61,604 nt of DNA from Nemertoderma westbladi (GCA_032718475.1 JAUCBJ010005395.1:1-61604), one strand, 5' to 3'. Shown: positions 35,801 through 45,155, counted from the stretch's first letter. Numbers and translations: made by a program. Notes: generated from the sequence alone by a model not told the origin.

Positions 35801-37033
35801 GTTCAGTTTTACTGAACACTGTCGCCATTTTCTATGGGGCCTGGTCATTTTCTCTAAAGTGATTCCATTGGACGTTTCGCCATAATTGATTACAGTACAA
35901 AGTACACGTTAAACAATTATTTACATACAGTAGCTAGTCCCGTCACTGCAAACTGGATAATAAAGCAGCACTCATTAACATAAATGGAAATAATACATTC
36001 TGGAATACGGTATTTGAAGTTGTTTCCATGTCATTGATTACTTTGTAGCGTTACGAGTAATTCACCAGAACGCTGTTAAGTTGACATAATATGGCTCATT
36101 CCTGTTTGGTGTTTGGGGGCCTCCATGTTTGAGGGCCTATGTATGTATGTATGTGTCGTGTCAAGACTGCATTGAATCATTTCCAATTGGCCTAACACTG
36201 TGTAGCGAATAGGCCTAAACTACTGTAGCTGTAGGCCTACTACAGCTGTACAGTGTTATTTGAAATATTTTAATGCAGTCACCATCAGACCATCTACTAC
36301 CAACTACTACAGTACTACTACCTGACTACACATCGTGCTGTCGTGTGTGAAGTGTGACATCAGACATAGTGCAGAAGTCTGGCTGTCTGGTAGTGGTGGA
36401 GTGGCCTTGGCCTCTCAGCCTCTGTGTGAGCCAAATTCAGAAATTCGAGCATTTCTAACCTAGCTGCTAGCTAAAACCCTAATCCATAATCAATTCCCTA
36501 AATCTGTAAATGCCAATGAGCGAGAAAAATGATAAATGAATTGTTGTGGGGTGAGTGACGGTTAGTTAAATATATAATGTAGATAGGACAATATGATAAT
36601 GCGTTGTACTTTCCTTTGAGTGATTAGTTGGCCTAAATATGATATCCCACTCCATAGTGAAATCTTCATCCGATCTGGTAGCTCAGTACACACACCCGGC
36701 TGATGATAACCGTAAGTTTGAAACCTAGGTACCGGGTTCGAGCCCCAACAGGGTCGGTTGATATTTTTCGCTATGGAGATCATTATCATATTGTCCTATC
36801 TACATTATATATTTGAGAAAAATGATAGGCCTATCAGCCTATAACATGTATACCCTAACTGTATAACAAATAAACTAGGCCTAAACTTTAATCAGTTAAT
36901 CTACCAACCAGCCAACCTTGAAAGCGTATGGCAATCCCAGCACTCCAGCTCCAATAAACGAGATAAATATGTTGCCGAATACTTTGATGACATTATCGGT
37001 ACCCCCTCCTTCTTTACTTGATCCGTGAGTCAT
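11600..37033 (-). CDS. SLC36/AVT3-like amino-acid transporter, nine exons, complete
   Basis: Nine exons join in frame to 525 residues plus stop: 37033-36917, 34822-34496, 28331-28239, 26155-26004, 25314-25190, 17498-17295, 17199-17069, 12641-12490 and 11876-11600. All eight introns are GT-AG and every phase matches. The protein belongs to the amino acid/auxin permease superfamily: GAGVLGLPYAF in TM1 (residues 28-38), QVGFCCAYLLFILENL, FAYCIVFYFDFEHW, YCYEGAGLILSLES, FFTYPVMMFPVAKLLE and GTWDALKRL near the end. This pattern is closest to the SLC36 proton-coupled and plant AVT3 vacuolar transporters, which export amino acids from lysosomes or vacuoles; substrate and membrane are inferred from the family. 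About eleven TM segments are expected, with an acidic loop after TM2 and three N-x-S/T sites at the C-terminus. Introns 2, 5 and 7 and the 3' UTR are filled by minisatellites. Confidence 0.92.
11877..12489 (-). other. Intron 8, with a 23-base C run
   Basis: An AT-rich 613-bp intron. The only notable content is the plus-strand C run at 12344-12366. Confidence 0.7.
12490..12641 (-). CDS. Transporter exon 8 (residues 384-434)
   Basis: Acceptor TTTTATTCTAG, donor GTATGT, phase 0 to 2. It encodes SGAIILAIPSFSTLMALVGS and CCTLLAFILPGLFHMMLFKG, two membrane segments typical of the family. Confidence 0.88.
12835..17090 (-). repeat. 40-bp minisatellite of exon 7 donor-site copies (intron 7)
   Basis: About 106 tandem 40-bp units fill nearly all of the 4.4-kb intron 7. 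Read on the transcribed strand, each unit is the last 20 bases of exon 7 (CTCACCG-AAATACCAGGGG) joined to the first 20 intron bases (GTAAGTATAACGGTGTCACC). Many units keep the strong donor GTAAGTAT; others read GTAGGTTT, GTAAGTCT or GTAGATTT. Larger duplications are visible: a marker with TGAGGCACGG recurs at 14390, 15264, 16261 and 16728, giving spacings of 874 and 467 bp. Confidence 0.95.
17069..17199 (-). CDS. Transporter exon 7 (residues 340-383)
   Basis: It is separated from exon 6 by a 95-bp intron (17200-17294, GTAAGA to CCTCTAG). It encodes VFPLIVKSCLCFSLFFTYPV and FPVAKLLETKFLPDPHRKYQ. It ends CAGGGG with donor GTAAGTAT; one base of uncertainty remains because the boundary lies in a run of five G. 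Confidence 0.85.
17295..17498 (-). CDS. Transporter exon 6 (residues 272-340)
   Basis: Acceptor ACTTTCCCAG, donor GTAAGA, 204 bp, phase 1 at both ends. It encodes IAMYCYEGAGLILSLES and a full membrane segment ending ITLNLPSG. Its first 20 bases are part of the upstream 43-bp repeat unit. Confidence 0.9.
17499..24095 (-). repeat. 43/33-bp minisatellite of exon 6 acceptor-site copies (intron 5)
   Basis: About 170 units occupy 6.6 kb of the 7.7-kb intron 5. On the transcribed strand each unit contains CTAACTCC (branch-point-like), CATTACTTTCCCAG (pyrimidine tract and AG) and then GTATTGCTATGTATTGCTAC, which is identical to the first 20 bases of exon 6. Short units of 33 bp lack ten bases between two direct copies of AGCAATAC. 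The last unit merges seamlessly into the real exon. Confidence 0.95.
24150..24440 (+). mobile_element. tRNA-derived SINE
   Basis: A tRNA-like head at about 24164-24240 has an A box (TGGTGTAGTGGTTGC) and a B box (GTGGGTTCAATCC). It is followed by a tRNA-unrelated body to about 24440. It sits in intron 5, opposite to the transporter gene, at the far end of the acceptor array. Confidence 0.65.
24441..25189. other. Rest of intron 5, nothing recognised
   Basis: Unique AT-rich intron sequence up to the exon 5 donor. No repeat family or small RNA is recognised. Confidence 0.5.
25190..25314 (-). CDS. Transporter exon 5 (residues 230-272)
   Basis: Acceptor TATTATTTAG, donor GTGAGT, phase 2 to 1. It encodes IIADFANVFAYCIVFYFDF and LTGLPFFLG. 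Its donor has not been amplified, unlike the acceptor at the other end of the same intron. Confidence 0.88.
25660..25830 (+). repeat. T-rich imperfect repeat in intron 4
   Basis: Reiterated AGCTTTTTTTGAGC and CCATTTTTCTAGC phrases with T runs of 5 to 9. It lies inside intron 4 (25315-26003). Confidence 0.7.
26004..26155 (-). CDS. Transporter exon 4 (residues 180-230)
   Basis: Acceptor ATTACAG, donor GTAGGT, phase 0 to 2. It encodes VGFCCAYLLFILENL and the next membrane segment WLIVLLPPLVGLTML. Confidence 0.88.
26633..27041. mobile_element. MITE-like element with imperfect inverted ends (intron 3)
   Basis: The left end (GAAAAATATAC, then AATATCGAGAGTAAAAATAT) is repeated as reverse complement at 27000-27041 with some gaps. 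The 400-bp body is non-coding and AT-rich. I found no clear target duplication. Confidence 0.55.
27583..27822. mobile_element. Foldback element carrying the hammerhead repeat, copy 2
   Basis: The outer arms (GTTCAGAAATTGAAAAATGAGG on the left; the reverse complement with changes on the right) enclose two inverted copies of the GGGGGTTGAACCAGCGCTAT block. The left arm keeps a hammerhead-like core; in the right arm the core is deleted, so AGCGCTA directly meets TAGCGCT. It lies in intron 3. Confidence 0.65.
27630..27676 (-). ncRNA. Hammerhead-ribozyme-like core, probably inactive
   Basis: Minus strand: CTGATAA (27668-27662), GGCC/GGCC stem II, GAAAC (27648-27644), a CTAC loop, then GTA and TAGCGCT. 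A in place of the essential G8 predicts loss of cleavage. It is the same motif as at 9291-9385. Confidence 0.5.
28239..28331 (-). CDS. Transporter exon 3 (residues 149-179)
   Basis: It is 93 bp, phase 0 at both ends, after acceptor TTTCTGTTTAG and before donor GTGAGT. It encodes DYGDLGYSCLGNTGRYIVDA, matching the SLC36 region before TM3. Confidence 0.88.
28440..29342 (-). repeat. 26/32-bp minisatellite of exon 2 donor-site copies, distal half (intron 2)
   Basis: On the transcribed strand each unit reads ACTAAG then GTGAGTCTAACTGAGTCGCC, the exon 2 end and donor. Units of 32 bp carry an extra six bases (TACTATC phrase). This half holds about 32 units and ends abruptly at an (AAT)n tract, the tail of the inserted LINE. 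Confidence 0.92.
29343..32612 (-). mobile_element. L2/CR1-like LINE, 5'-truncated and broken, inserted in the minisatellite
   Basis: Minus-strand reverse transcriptase pieces run from about 32600 (SKSSPRDPIPTSILK) through YQSAYRPLHGTETALL, LDLSAAFDKV, GLPQGSVLGPILFTIY and FYADDTQLYL to KTHLYN near 29640. There is at least one frameshift near 32115. The 3' end has GGCGCTATATAAATAAAT and an ATT-repeat tail at 29340-29400, typical of L2-like LINEs. The C-terminal part is separated from the rest by a nested 1.4-kb element at 30086-31526. The insertion splits the exon 2 donor array into two halves. Confidence 0.88.
30086..31526. mobile_element. hAT-like nonautonomous element nested in the LINE
   Basis: Ends are 15-bp inverted repeats, TAGTGTTGAGAACTG at 30086 and its reverse complement ending at 31526. 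The flanks GTGGCAAG (30078-30085) and GTGACAAG (31527-31534) form an 8-bp target duplication with one mismatch, as made by hAT transposases. The LINE protein reads on correctly across one TSD copy. Both subterminal regions are rich in CAGTTACAGTT-like repeats, and a second direct copy of the left end starts at 31318. No transposase is present. Confidence 0.8.
32615..32842. repeat. GC-rich 21-bp minisatellite at the LINE 5' junction
   Basis: About eleven units of the form CCGGACGGTGCGGGAGGCGT lie between the truncated LINE and the resuming donor array. It is strikingly GC-rich against its AT-rich surroundings. Confidence 0.85.
32843..34495 (-). repeat. 26/32-bp minisatellite of exon 2 donor-site copies, proximal half (intron 2)
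   Basis: About 58 units run up to the true exon 2 donor at 34496. The first three junctions in transcript order read ACTAAG GTGAGTCTA, then ACTAAG GTGAGTCTAATTG, then ACTAAG GTGAGTCTAACTG, which shows the array growing out of the splice site. Confidence 0.95.
34496..34822 (-). CDS. Transporter exon 2 (residues 40-148)
   Basis: It follows acceptor ATATTTCTAG and is 327 bp, phase 0 at both ends. It encodes EAGVIEG, TM2 (GFLSVKAMLLLIDCKYQI) and a long acidic loop (DDDSGDSESE). It ends FPVTK at ACTAAG with a perfect GTGAGT donor, which is the seed of the adjoining array. Confidence 0.88.
34823..36560. other. Intron 1, unique part
   Basis: An imperfect palindrome at about 35437-35512 (GCGTTATGACCC ... 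GGGTCTTTAACGC, with TTTATTTATGTA/TACATAAATAAA arms) looks like a foldback MITE. A 132-codon minus frame at 34932-35330 matches nothing I know and ignores the splice structure. Confidence 0.4.
36578..36808 (+). mobile_element. tRNA-like element flanked by inverted repeats, copy 1
   Basis: The arms TAGATAGGACAATATGATAAT (left) and its reverse complement (36782-36803) enclose a tRNA-like core. The core has A box GGTAGCTCAGT and B box GGGTTCGAGCCCC on the plus strand. A related copy lies at 50131-50370 with the core in the other orientation. It sits in intron 1. Confidence 0.7.
36917..37033 (-). CDS. Transporter exon 1 (residues 1-39)
   Basis: It starts at the ATG (37033-37031) of MTHGSSKEGG and contains TM1 with the superfamily motif GAGVLGLPYAFK. 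It ends phase 0 at AAG with donor GTTGGC. Confidence 0.85.
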
Positions 37034-38990
37034 GTTTATAGGTTACAGGTTACGAAGCCAATCTTCCTTCCGACAGTCCGATTACAAGATTGTGTTATTC
37101 GTGGCGTCGTGGGTTGGTCGCCGTCCGTCAGTCCGTACTGACTACGTCACGACTGATTACCACTACTGCACTACGTACGGTACATACTGGGATCTACTCC
37201 GTAGGCCTACTCTCAGACTCCGTTCCGGTCTGCCGGTACGGTAAGCGCATATACATTATACAGTACCTCAATTGCTGATACCGGAATTACTCTAATACTA
37301 ATAGGCCTATGCAGTTTGGGGTACCGGTACCCACACGGCCATTGGCTGATTGGCTGATTGTATTTTTATACTGTATGAAACTTGCTGGTTGCAGCAGTGG
37401 AATTAAATCTGTCATCCTAACCCTAAGTCATAATCTTGTAATGTGAGAAATTTAGCGGTATTTCTGACATTATTGCCATTAACGGCCCTTCGGGCCTAGA
37501 TGGCAATAATGTCAGAAATACACGGGGTGGGGTAGCCCCCGTAATGCATAGAAAACGATATACCATCAAAAAGATCATCAAAAGTACATAAAAACATTTT
37601 CTGGCGCCCCCTCTAGCGGCCTGCGTGAGATTTTAAAAATTTCACTAAAAAAACTACTCCTCCGTTAGTTTCCATTATTATTTTACGATACCACATTTCT
37701 TGGAACCAGTATAGGCCTAGCATGTTCATTTTTATCATATTTTTCACACAATTTGTGTATTTTCGTTTTCTACAGTATTTCTCACAATTGGCAATTTTGT
37801 AAAAAAAAAATATTTTTTTAAACTGAAAAAACCCCTGTTTTTTTGTAATTTTTCATACAAAAAATATTAAATTAAGAAAATTGCGTGAAATTTGTTGAAG
37901 CTTATGAAATTACCTTTCATATAAAGCAACGAAAAAAACGGTTCGGAAAAACAGCAAAAAACGGTTAAGAAAAGGCGGAGGAGTAGTATTTTTCGTGCTA
38001 AAAAATGTCATTATGAGATAATCGCCTTCAAAGTTCAAGTCCCGCGGAAAACTACCTGTATGGGGTTTGGTTGGTTGATAGTGTCTGACATGAAGGATGC
38101 ACAACACCACCGAGCTAAGATTATATTTATGGGGGTTTTCGCCTTTCGGGGTCGCTGAATTCATTTACCGATGTCAGTTTTAATATTTGGTGGAATGTAG
38201 TTTGTCCGTCTGTCGGTTGTCTGTCTATCTATCTTACATTTTGACAGAGGGATATTCCACGATAACTCGAGAACTAAATGAGATCTCTCTAAGCGGTTTT
38301 CAAATCCCCATTAAATTATGCACTACAGTAGATGCAATAAATAGTAGATGGCCATGGCACGTTTTTATTAGTATCATATCATTAGAAAGAACCGGCTTGA
38401 AATTCTACAAAATCAAGTTCTTGTACAATAATAAGGGCAGAAGGGGGGATAATGTCCCTGGGCGCAGTGTACTAGATTTAATACTGTATAATAAATATTA
38501 TAATGTGTTTTTGCACTCAAACGGGAAATTCATACATTAATTATTGATTAACTTTGTGACATAAACGTAGAAACTCTGCAGTAGGCCTACATACAGTATG
38601 TACATACAGTCAGAGAGTAAGTTACTCAATTCTTAAAATAGCGTGCACACAAAGTACATATGAATGGGTTCTTATCTCCATTGGATATTATGTATTCCAC
38701 ACCTGGCACCTATGGCAGATGCTTAGGAATTGGGGTACGAGGGGGGCACGGTGCCCCCACTTTTGCCTCCCAAAATTTAGATTTTGAAACATTACCTACT
38801 GTACATGGGGGGTATAATAATTATTTTCCATATAAAAGTGTTGTAGAAAATAAACAGCGCCGTAATATCACTTGAGCGATGAGAATCTGATGTAGGGACA
38901 TTAATGATAATCAATGGGGAAGGAACCCATGTCGTGAAATCATTCCAGAACATATATATATTATATATATTTAATGTGGGATTATTTAAC
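37034..38990. other. Upstream region of the transporter gene and intergenic DNA
   Basis: The first few hundred bases presumably hold the transporter promoter; no TATA box is convincing. A perfect hairpin lies at 37458-37521. The section 38697-38770 and the end near 39200-39245 (GGTCTGCCCCTGAG) look like a decayed hAT-type transposon, but I could not match both ends. Confidence 0.4.
37458..37521. repeat. Perfect 22-bp-arm hairpin
   Basis: The 22 bases at 37458-37479 (GTATTTCTGACATTATTGCC...) are exactly the reverse complement of 37500-37521. The 20-base loop carries a second small stem, GGCCC TTC GGGCC. It could be the core of a foldback MITE or an RNA hairpin. Confidence 0.85.
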
Positions 38991-39010
38991 AACTTTAATT
39001 ATAGGCCAAT

Positions 39011-39058
39011 CAAGGCGTACTATATACCTATATACATACATGTATATAGTACGCCTTG
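39011..39058. mobile_element. 48-bp miniature element with 16-bp inverted repeats and 8-bp target duplication
   Basis: Ends are CAAGGCGTACTATATA and its exact reverse complement, with a 16-base centre. Both sides are flanked by AGGCCAAT (39003-39010 and 39059-39066). An 8-bp duplication and a CA...TG end fit a minimal hAT-type MITE. Confidence 0.75.
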
Positions 39059-39730
39059 AGGCCAATACAATTTAAAAGTACTCTTTCAAGTGGTTAATTT
39101 TAAACAAAGTAATTTTAATGATTTAATTATGCGAACCAAAATAATTGCAATTAAATACTCCCCTCTTTTATAATGGGGGGGGGGGGGGGGGGGTCTTTAG
39201 TTCAATTTGCCCTGGGCGCTGCACACCCTTGGTCTGCCCCTGAGCAGCAAGACTACAGCTTGTAAGTACTGCAACAACTAGGCATAACTGCAGTCCTAGA
39301 TACGACCACGCCCCCACTCCAAATCATGGAGAATAAAATCATACTGTAGTTAAAAATAAAAAATGTAATGTAATAAAAATGTTATTTATTTATTTCACAC
39401 ATATCAGAAAGTCTGCTTATGAACTGTTGTCAAAATTTAATTATATTTCTTCAAAATTCAGTGCAATTATCTATAACGTGATTTTATTGTTGTCTATAAC
39501 TACAGTAAAACCGGTAGCCTACCTACAGTTCATAAGCAGACTGTCTGATATGTGTGTTATTATTGTGTTTTCCATTATTATTTATTTATTTAAAATATTA
39601 AATTCCGTCATTGCCTTGATCTGCTATAATGCGAGTTAAAGTTTATAATGTCCCTAATTAACTAAATCATACTGTTCATTATTATTTTATTTAAAATTAA
39701 AGATAAAATACAGCAAAAGGTAATATTGAA

Positions 39731-39802
39731 AGGGGGCACCCAGATTTGAACTGGGGACCTCTCGATCTGCAGTCGAATGCTCTACCACTGAGCTATACCC
39801 CC
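39731..39802 (-). tRNA. tRNA-Cys (anticodon GCA)
   Basis: The 72-nt minus-strand sequence folds into a full cloverleaf: acceptor GGGGGTA/TGCCCCC with discriminator T, D arm GCTC...GAGC, anticodon arm TCGA CTGCAGA TCGA, variable AGGTC, T arm CCCAG TTCAAAT CTGGG. The A and B boxes are intact and there is no intron. It is the only apparently functional RNA gene in the window. Confidence 0.95.
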
Positions 39803-39854
39803 ACTTATAAATGCTACCAAGACCTAATTAATGACTTTTAATGTTATTGGTAAG

Positions 39855-40085
39855 TCAAGAACCCTCGAAAGTTGGTGTTGGTATACCGAGACCTTTAGGC
39901 TTTAGTTGACATTTTAGTCCAAATTGGTGGTGGCTTTTTCCCCCTTTCAGCTTCCGGTTGCAAACATCCAATAATGGTATGTGTCCTAATGCATTCCTGT
40001 TTATTTCGTTTAACCCACTCGCTTTATGATTGGACATAATTTGAATGCTTCTCTGGAGATCGGCGAGTGTAAAGGCCACTGTTTC
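39855..40085 (-). mobile_element. LINE reverse transcriptase fragment
   Basis: The minus strand encodes FTLADLQRSIQIMSNHKASG and LLDVCNRKLKGG, the segment just before the RT core of RTE-like LINEs. It lies head to head with the plus-strand fragment that follows. Confidence 0.6.
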
Positions 40086-40099
40086 TATGGGTAGCGTAA

Positions 40100-41720
40100 T
40101 GACCTACAAAAGTCTTTAGTATCTTCACTTTGAGGTGCATCATGTATTTGAGTCAATGCTCACAGATATCCCCCATTGGTGACATCTCCATTGCTGAAAT
40201 CAAGACTGCAGCTAGGAGCATCAAGACCAATCGTGCCAGTGGGCGTAGATGGAGTGCCCCTTGAGGTCTTTAAGAATTTCCCGAGTGTTCGAAACTCATT
40301 CACCCCATTATTGTGGACATGTATAGGACAAAGAGAGTCCCTCAGGAACTGAAAACAAATAAGTTGGTCCCAGCCCCAAAGATGGGCAACCTAACAACCA
40401 GTGGATCTTTTCACGGAATCTCACTAATCTCGATTGCTGCAAAGCTATACATGAATCGTGATATACTGTACATGATTAAATCGCATCAGGTAAGCCTATC
40501 CTGTTGAGAGACGGTTACGTGGGAACCAAAATGGGTTCCGTAAAGGTCATGGAACCGTGGAGCCTATTATGGCACTTAGAAGGATAATCGAAGATTTATC
40601 ACTATAGGAAAGACATAAAACTGGCTATTATCTTTAGTGACTTCTTTAAAGCCTTGAACGAAGACACCCGACCACGTATGTTCAGCATACTGGTAGTATA
40701 AGGTATTCCTGAGGAAATTATTGCAGCTATCAGATCACTGTGCGATGGATCCACCACATTTGTGTCTACTGCTGATGGTGACACAGATCCAATCTCGAAA
40801 GTCGAAGTCTTTTTGGGGAGTCATTCAGGGTGATACACTTGCACCATTCTTATTTGTAATTGTGGTTGATTATGTTATACTCATGTCCTTAGACAATCTT
40901 AATAAAGATGGGGTGATGGTAATATCCCCTATGTTACCATCACTGGCACATGAAGTAGAGGAAATCCAGCAAAGTTCCTTACTGATCTAGACTTTGCCGA
41001 TGACTTAGGTGTTATTGTCAGAATCACTAGAGGGAACGCAAAAGCTCCTTTGCTAATTGGAGCACGTTGCTTTTAGTGTTGGTCTTTTTGAAAATTCCAA
41101 GAAATCCAAAATCTTGACAGTTAACCTAGATAGCCCTCAAGAAATGTCTGATCGTAAGGGTATAAGCTCTAAGGACAGCTTGCTTGGGCACGTGGATGAC
41201 TTCTGCTACTTGGGATCATGGATCAGAATGTCAGTTGAAGACCATCGGATACGTAAGGGGAAGGCATGGGCAGCGTTAAATAGTCTGTCCGGGATTTGGA
41301 AGTCCCATATAATAAAACGGAACCTTATGGTTAGATTATTAATGGCAGCAGTACAGCAGTAATACCAGTACTCTTATATGGAAGTCCATGCTGGGCTCTA
41401 ACTGCAGAGGATACCAAATCTCTGGATGGCACTTTCACAAGAATGCTGCGCCGAGTTCATTGTGCCAAGTACAAAGTCTATTAGTCTCCCCAAGCTTGAC
41501 ACTTGAACGTCACCGCTTTGCAGGACATTGCTTTCGCCCTGAGGACCAGCCAGTGCATAATATTGTGCTTTGGCGGCCTCATGGTGTGAATAAGCCTGAA
41601 TAACCATGGATTAATTGAGATGAATAATATTAAAGGACCTGGCCTTGAAGATACGGATGATCTAACAATTGTCATGGATGGTATTGTAGGGAGTTGTGGC
41701 GGTGCAATTTTGTCGACAAA
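40100..41720 (+). mobile_element. RTE-like LINE fragment, copy A, decayed
   Basis: Plus-strand pieces in shifting frames include IAEIKTAARSIKTNRASG, LVPAPKMGNLTTSGSFHGIS, DFFKALNE, GIPEEIIAAIRSLCDGST, a GD-TLAPFLFVIVVDYV region, FADDLGVI, LGSWIRMSVEDHRIRKGKAW and LLYGSPCWALTAEDTKSLDG. Near 41680 it ends with RELWRCNFVDK. Multiple stops show that it is dead. It is closely related to the fragment at 51106-52090. Confidence 0.85.
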
Positions 41721-43385
41721 CTTAATATATATGTAATATATATATATAATGCAGCTGGATTGCAGCATGCCGATCGTAGTACAGTAGTAGTATCTTCAGT
41801 AGGCCATGGCAGCGTCTTCGCATAGTGCTGAATACTGTAACTGAAATTAAACTAAAACTAAAATCCAACCACAATACTGAAATTAAATTATTGATTATTG
41901 AATTACTGTATTTTGTAAACTGAAACTGAAATCCCAAATTTCAGATTTTTGAAATAAATTGGCAATCGGAATCTGAAATTATTTTTGCATTTTTTTCAAG
42001 AATCAAAAAATATAAGATTCTACTGTAATCTAATAATTACTCTCGACTATTCAACAAAATCAAATCAATCATTGAAAATCCACAAATGAATTTTTGTGAT
42101 AATAAAATATGGTAAACTGAATTCAGAGGCGATGGAAAACTTATTAAATAATTTGAAATTAGTTTGTGTTCATCACTATTTTATATAGGGCTAACATCGA
42201 TGTATGGTGGCTGCCCAAGCAAGTTGCTGTGCTGAAGCCTCTTTCCTCTCCCAAACAACATTGTACAGGACTATCAGCTTTTAGGCACCACTTGGTGCAA
42301 CGTTCCCATCCAGGCACACTTATTTTACAGTTTACAACAAGAGTCTTGACTGTTGTTGTACGTGAAACTGAACAGTTGTAGGCTAACACGTTCGTGGGGC
42401 CTTCGCGCAGCACGAGGCTCAGTTATCAGATACAGATTAAAATTGAGCAATTCTATCCCAAAATCGGTATTGAAATTTAAATAAATAAATAAGAAATCTA
42501 ACCAAACCGCAATAAGAATAAATAGAAAAAAAGAGGAAAGTTCCCCCCTCGCTTCAACCGCCCTCTTAATCTGCACCACCCCAACCCAAAGGAGCACAGA
42601 GTATTAATGAAAGGCAGAGGAGAGGTATTAAAAGGAAATTTGTGTTTTAAAAGTAATATATTTTTAGGTGTAGAGGCAACCCAAATTGTAAAAATTATTA
42701 AAACTTATGCCGATGCCTTATGCCGATATTATTGATACAGAAATATTAATTTATCATGTCAACACCTCAACGGAACTATTTAGCTAATTATTCTAAAGAA
42801 TCACGATTAAATACTCAGGCAATCATTTTGCGAGATAAAGCAAGCTGGCTTATTAGTCTGGCACCTTACACTAGTAGTGCCTGCCTATGTCCTATAGATG
42901 TGTGGCGAGCTACGAAAGTAAGCGAGCTTAGCATACGGGTACCATTAACTCAATGGGTGTGTCTGTTGTTCTTTTGATCTGTTATGTTCAACTTTAATTA
43001 AACGTTTATATCTCGGCCTATCTTTGATGAGATCTATCCAAACTTGGTACAAATGTTGTTTGGCATAAGTTTAGGAATTTTCCAAGTTGAATTTGCGTGT
43101 GGCCTTCGACAAGGTAAGATAAATTAAGTTAATTAGTTCATTAAGTTGATTACGGTATGAAACAGCATTTTGTCTGCAGCCCTTTATTGGAAATTAATTA
43201 TTTTTATGGAGGGGTTTGCCCCCTTTTAAGTGTCTGTCTTCCCTTTTTGATTTAAATAATTATACTTAAAAATTATACAGCTGTAATCCCCATACTCTAC
43301 ACTACACATGTTTAGCAACATCTGTCATCAGCTCATACTACTACTACTACTACTAGTATCGGCATGCTGCATTGCAGCTGCATTT
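41721..43385. other. Intergenic, weak repeats only
   Basis: The stretch 41830-41950 contains ACTGTAACTGAAAT and AACTGAAACTGAAAT phrases resembling the subterminal repeats of the hAT-like element at 30086-31526, so a decayed relative is possible. Open frames around 42160-42600 are unrecognised. Confidence 0.35.
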
Positions 43386-43607
43386 TTAAGAATGCTGTGC
43401 CGGCTTGTCGACAAAATTGCGCCGCCACAACTCCCTATCACCCATGACATTTGCTAGATCATCCGCATCTTCAAGGCCAGTGTCCTTTAAGATGCGTCTC
43501 AAGAAAGTCATGGGCTGTCCACCATGCTTATTCACTCCATGAAGCTGCCAAAGTACAAGATCAGCTCTTTCCAAGGAGGGGTTTTTGTGGAGTTTATAGA
43601 TACACAA
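43386..43607 (-). mobile_element. RTE-like LINE, C-terminal fragment
   Basis: The minus strand encodes VLWQLHGVNKHGGQP, then FLRRILKDTGLEDADDLANV and DRELWRRNFVDK, the same C-terminus as in copy A at 41560-41710. Confidence 0.75.
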
Positions 43608-43609
43608 GG

Positions 43610-44770
43610 ATGCGAATGATTACAATGTTTCCAAAGAGTCACAGTATGATGATTAAACAATAGCATCACCCTGCAGGGGCAGTCAGTTTTGGTTGATTCA
43701 TCTTTCTGGAGTCAACATATTTGGGTTCTACTAGCGCTGCCCATGGATTTTGGTATATTGTTTTGGTTAGGGTTAATCATTGTTTAGTTATATAAACTAT
43801 AATAACATAATAACATAAAACTGTTATGTACGTAACACCTAATTTGGTTGTACTGTAGTTGGTGTGCAGCTTCTCAGCTAACACAGCCTGCCCTCACAAT
43901 GAGTTTTACAGATTTCAAGCCATTTTGGCGAATATTGTAGAGGGAAATTCAAACATTAATTTTGCCAGTAAGTCTAATTCTTCATTCATAATGTTTTGCT
44001 GTTCATGTGCTGTGCACTACAACGAAGTTTGTTGGGTTAGTCTAGAAGTGCCCACACACTACAACAAAGTTCGTTGTGAGAAATATTTAATTGCCACAAA
44101 CGGCGCCTAATACCATTTGGGCAGAATGGCCGTTGATGACAATAATGTAATAACACCCTTGGAGAAAAAAAATCAAATAAATTAGAGTCAATGATTTATG
44201 CCCCTGTCGTGAACGATGTACTGCTGATGTTGAGTGCTGACGCAACAAAGGATATCAACATTTAAAGATGTCAAGGTGATCTTTTGGAGTTTCGATATGA
44301 AAATAAATAAATAAGTTATACATAATCTGGAGTTATTATATTAATATAAGATGCAAGATATTTTCAAAACCGTGACAACGGGTTATATATAACCTGAGTA
44401 TATAACAAGTGTAAGAATCGTTAATAATTCATTATCGCATAGATTACGTAACTCCCGGTAACAGCTATTAATTAAACACCATGATTTAATGAACAATTGG
44501 TATTTATTAGTTGAGACATAATCGGATACAAATAAATAATAATTAATTATGACCATATACTTGGTTTTAGTAAAGTACTTTCACAAAATTGAAATATATG
44601 AAATTATTTCACAAGAAAAATTGTATCTGAAACATTTCTGTAAAAAATATATATTTTATTATGGAATTTATAAAGTTGTCATAACGAAACTGCATGGTGG
44701 AGGTTGTAGGAATGAGGGATTCTAAAATATAATGTAATTCTTATTATTCTAGATGTTCCGGTGATTTATT
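43610..44770. other. Intergenic, nothing recognised
   Basis: A frame at 43859-44110 (+) has six cysteines but no signal peptide or known motif; I do not call it. Confidence 0.35.
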
Positions 44771-44840
44771 TCTGGTTGCCCACTCGGTAAAGCGACAGAC
44801 TTAAGATGTTGAAGTACTGTGTTCGATCCCAATTCAGGTA
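44771..44840 (+). pseudogene. tRNA-Leu-like relic
   Basis: The stretch shows a degraded A box (CTCGGTAAAGCG), an ACTTAAGAT anticodon-loop phrase as in tRNA-Leu(UAA), and B box GTGTTCGATCCC. The arms no longer pair well. It is a tRNA pseudogene or a SINE head. Confidence 0.5.
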
Positions 44841-45020
44841 TTTTTGTGTCATTTTGTTGTTAAAGTTGAGGCCGTTTCGTTTACAGCCACTTTCTTGACT
44901 TTTAAAAGTATAAATTATGAATCAATATAGAATAATCATTTAATTTAAAAATATTAACATTAATTAACAAAGTTATTTTAATTTTAATGTTTGAATAAAT
45001 AAGACCCGATAATAAATATG

Positions 45021-45076
45021 ACCGTTTCGTCTAGGGATTCCCATCAGGAGGCCCTGGTTCGATCCCTATACGGCGC
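45021..45076 (+). pseudogene. tRNA-Glu-like relic
   Basis: TCGTCTAG, GGATTCCC, CAGGAGGCCC and GGTTCGATCCC follow in the order of tRNA-Glu, but the D loop and part of the anticodon arm are deleted. It lies 180 bp from the Leu-like relic, on the same strand. Confidence 0.5.
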
Positions 45077-45155
45077 ATCTCTTTTGGATGCAGTGCAGTG
45101 CTTTAAATTCAGCATCCTAGCGTAACTCAGGTTTACTGTGGAAAATCACCCGTGT

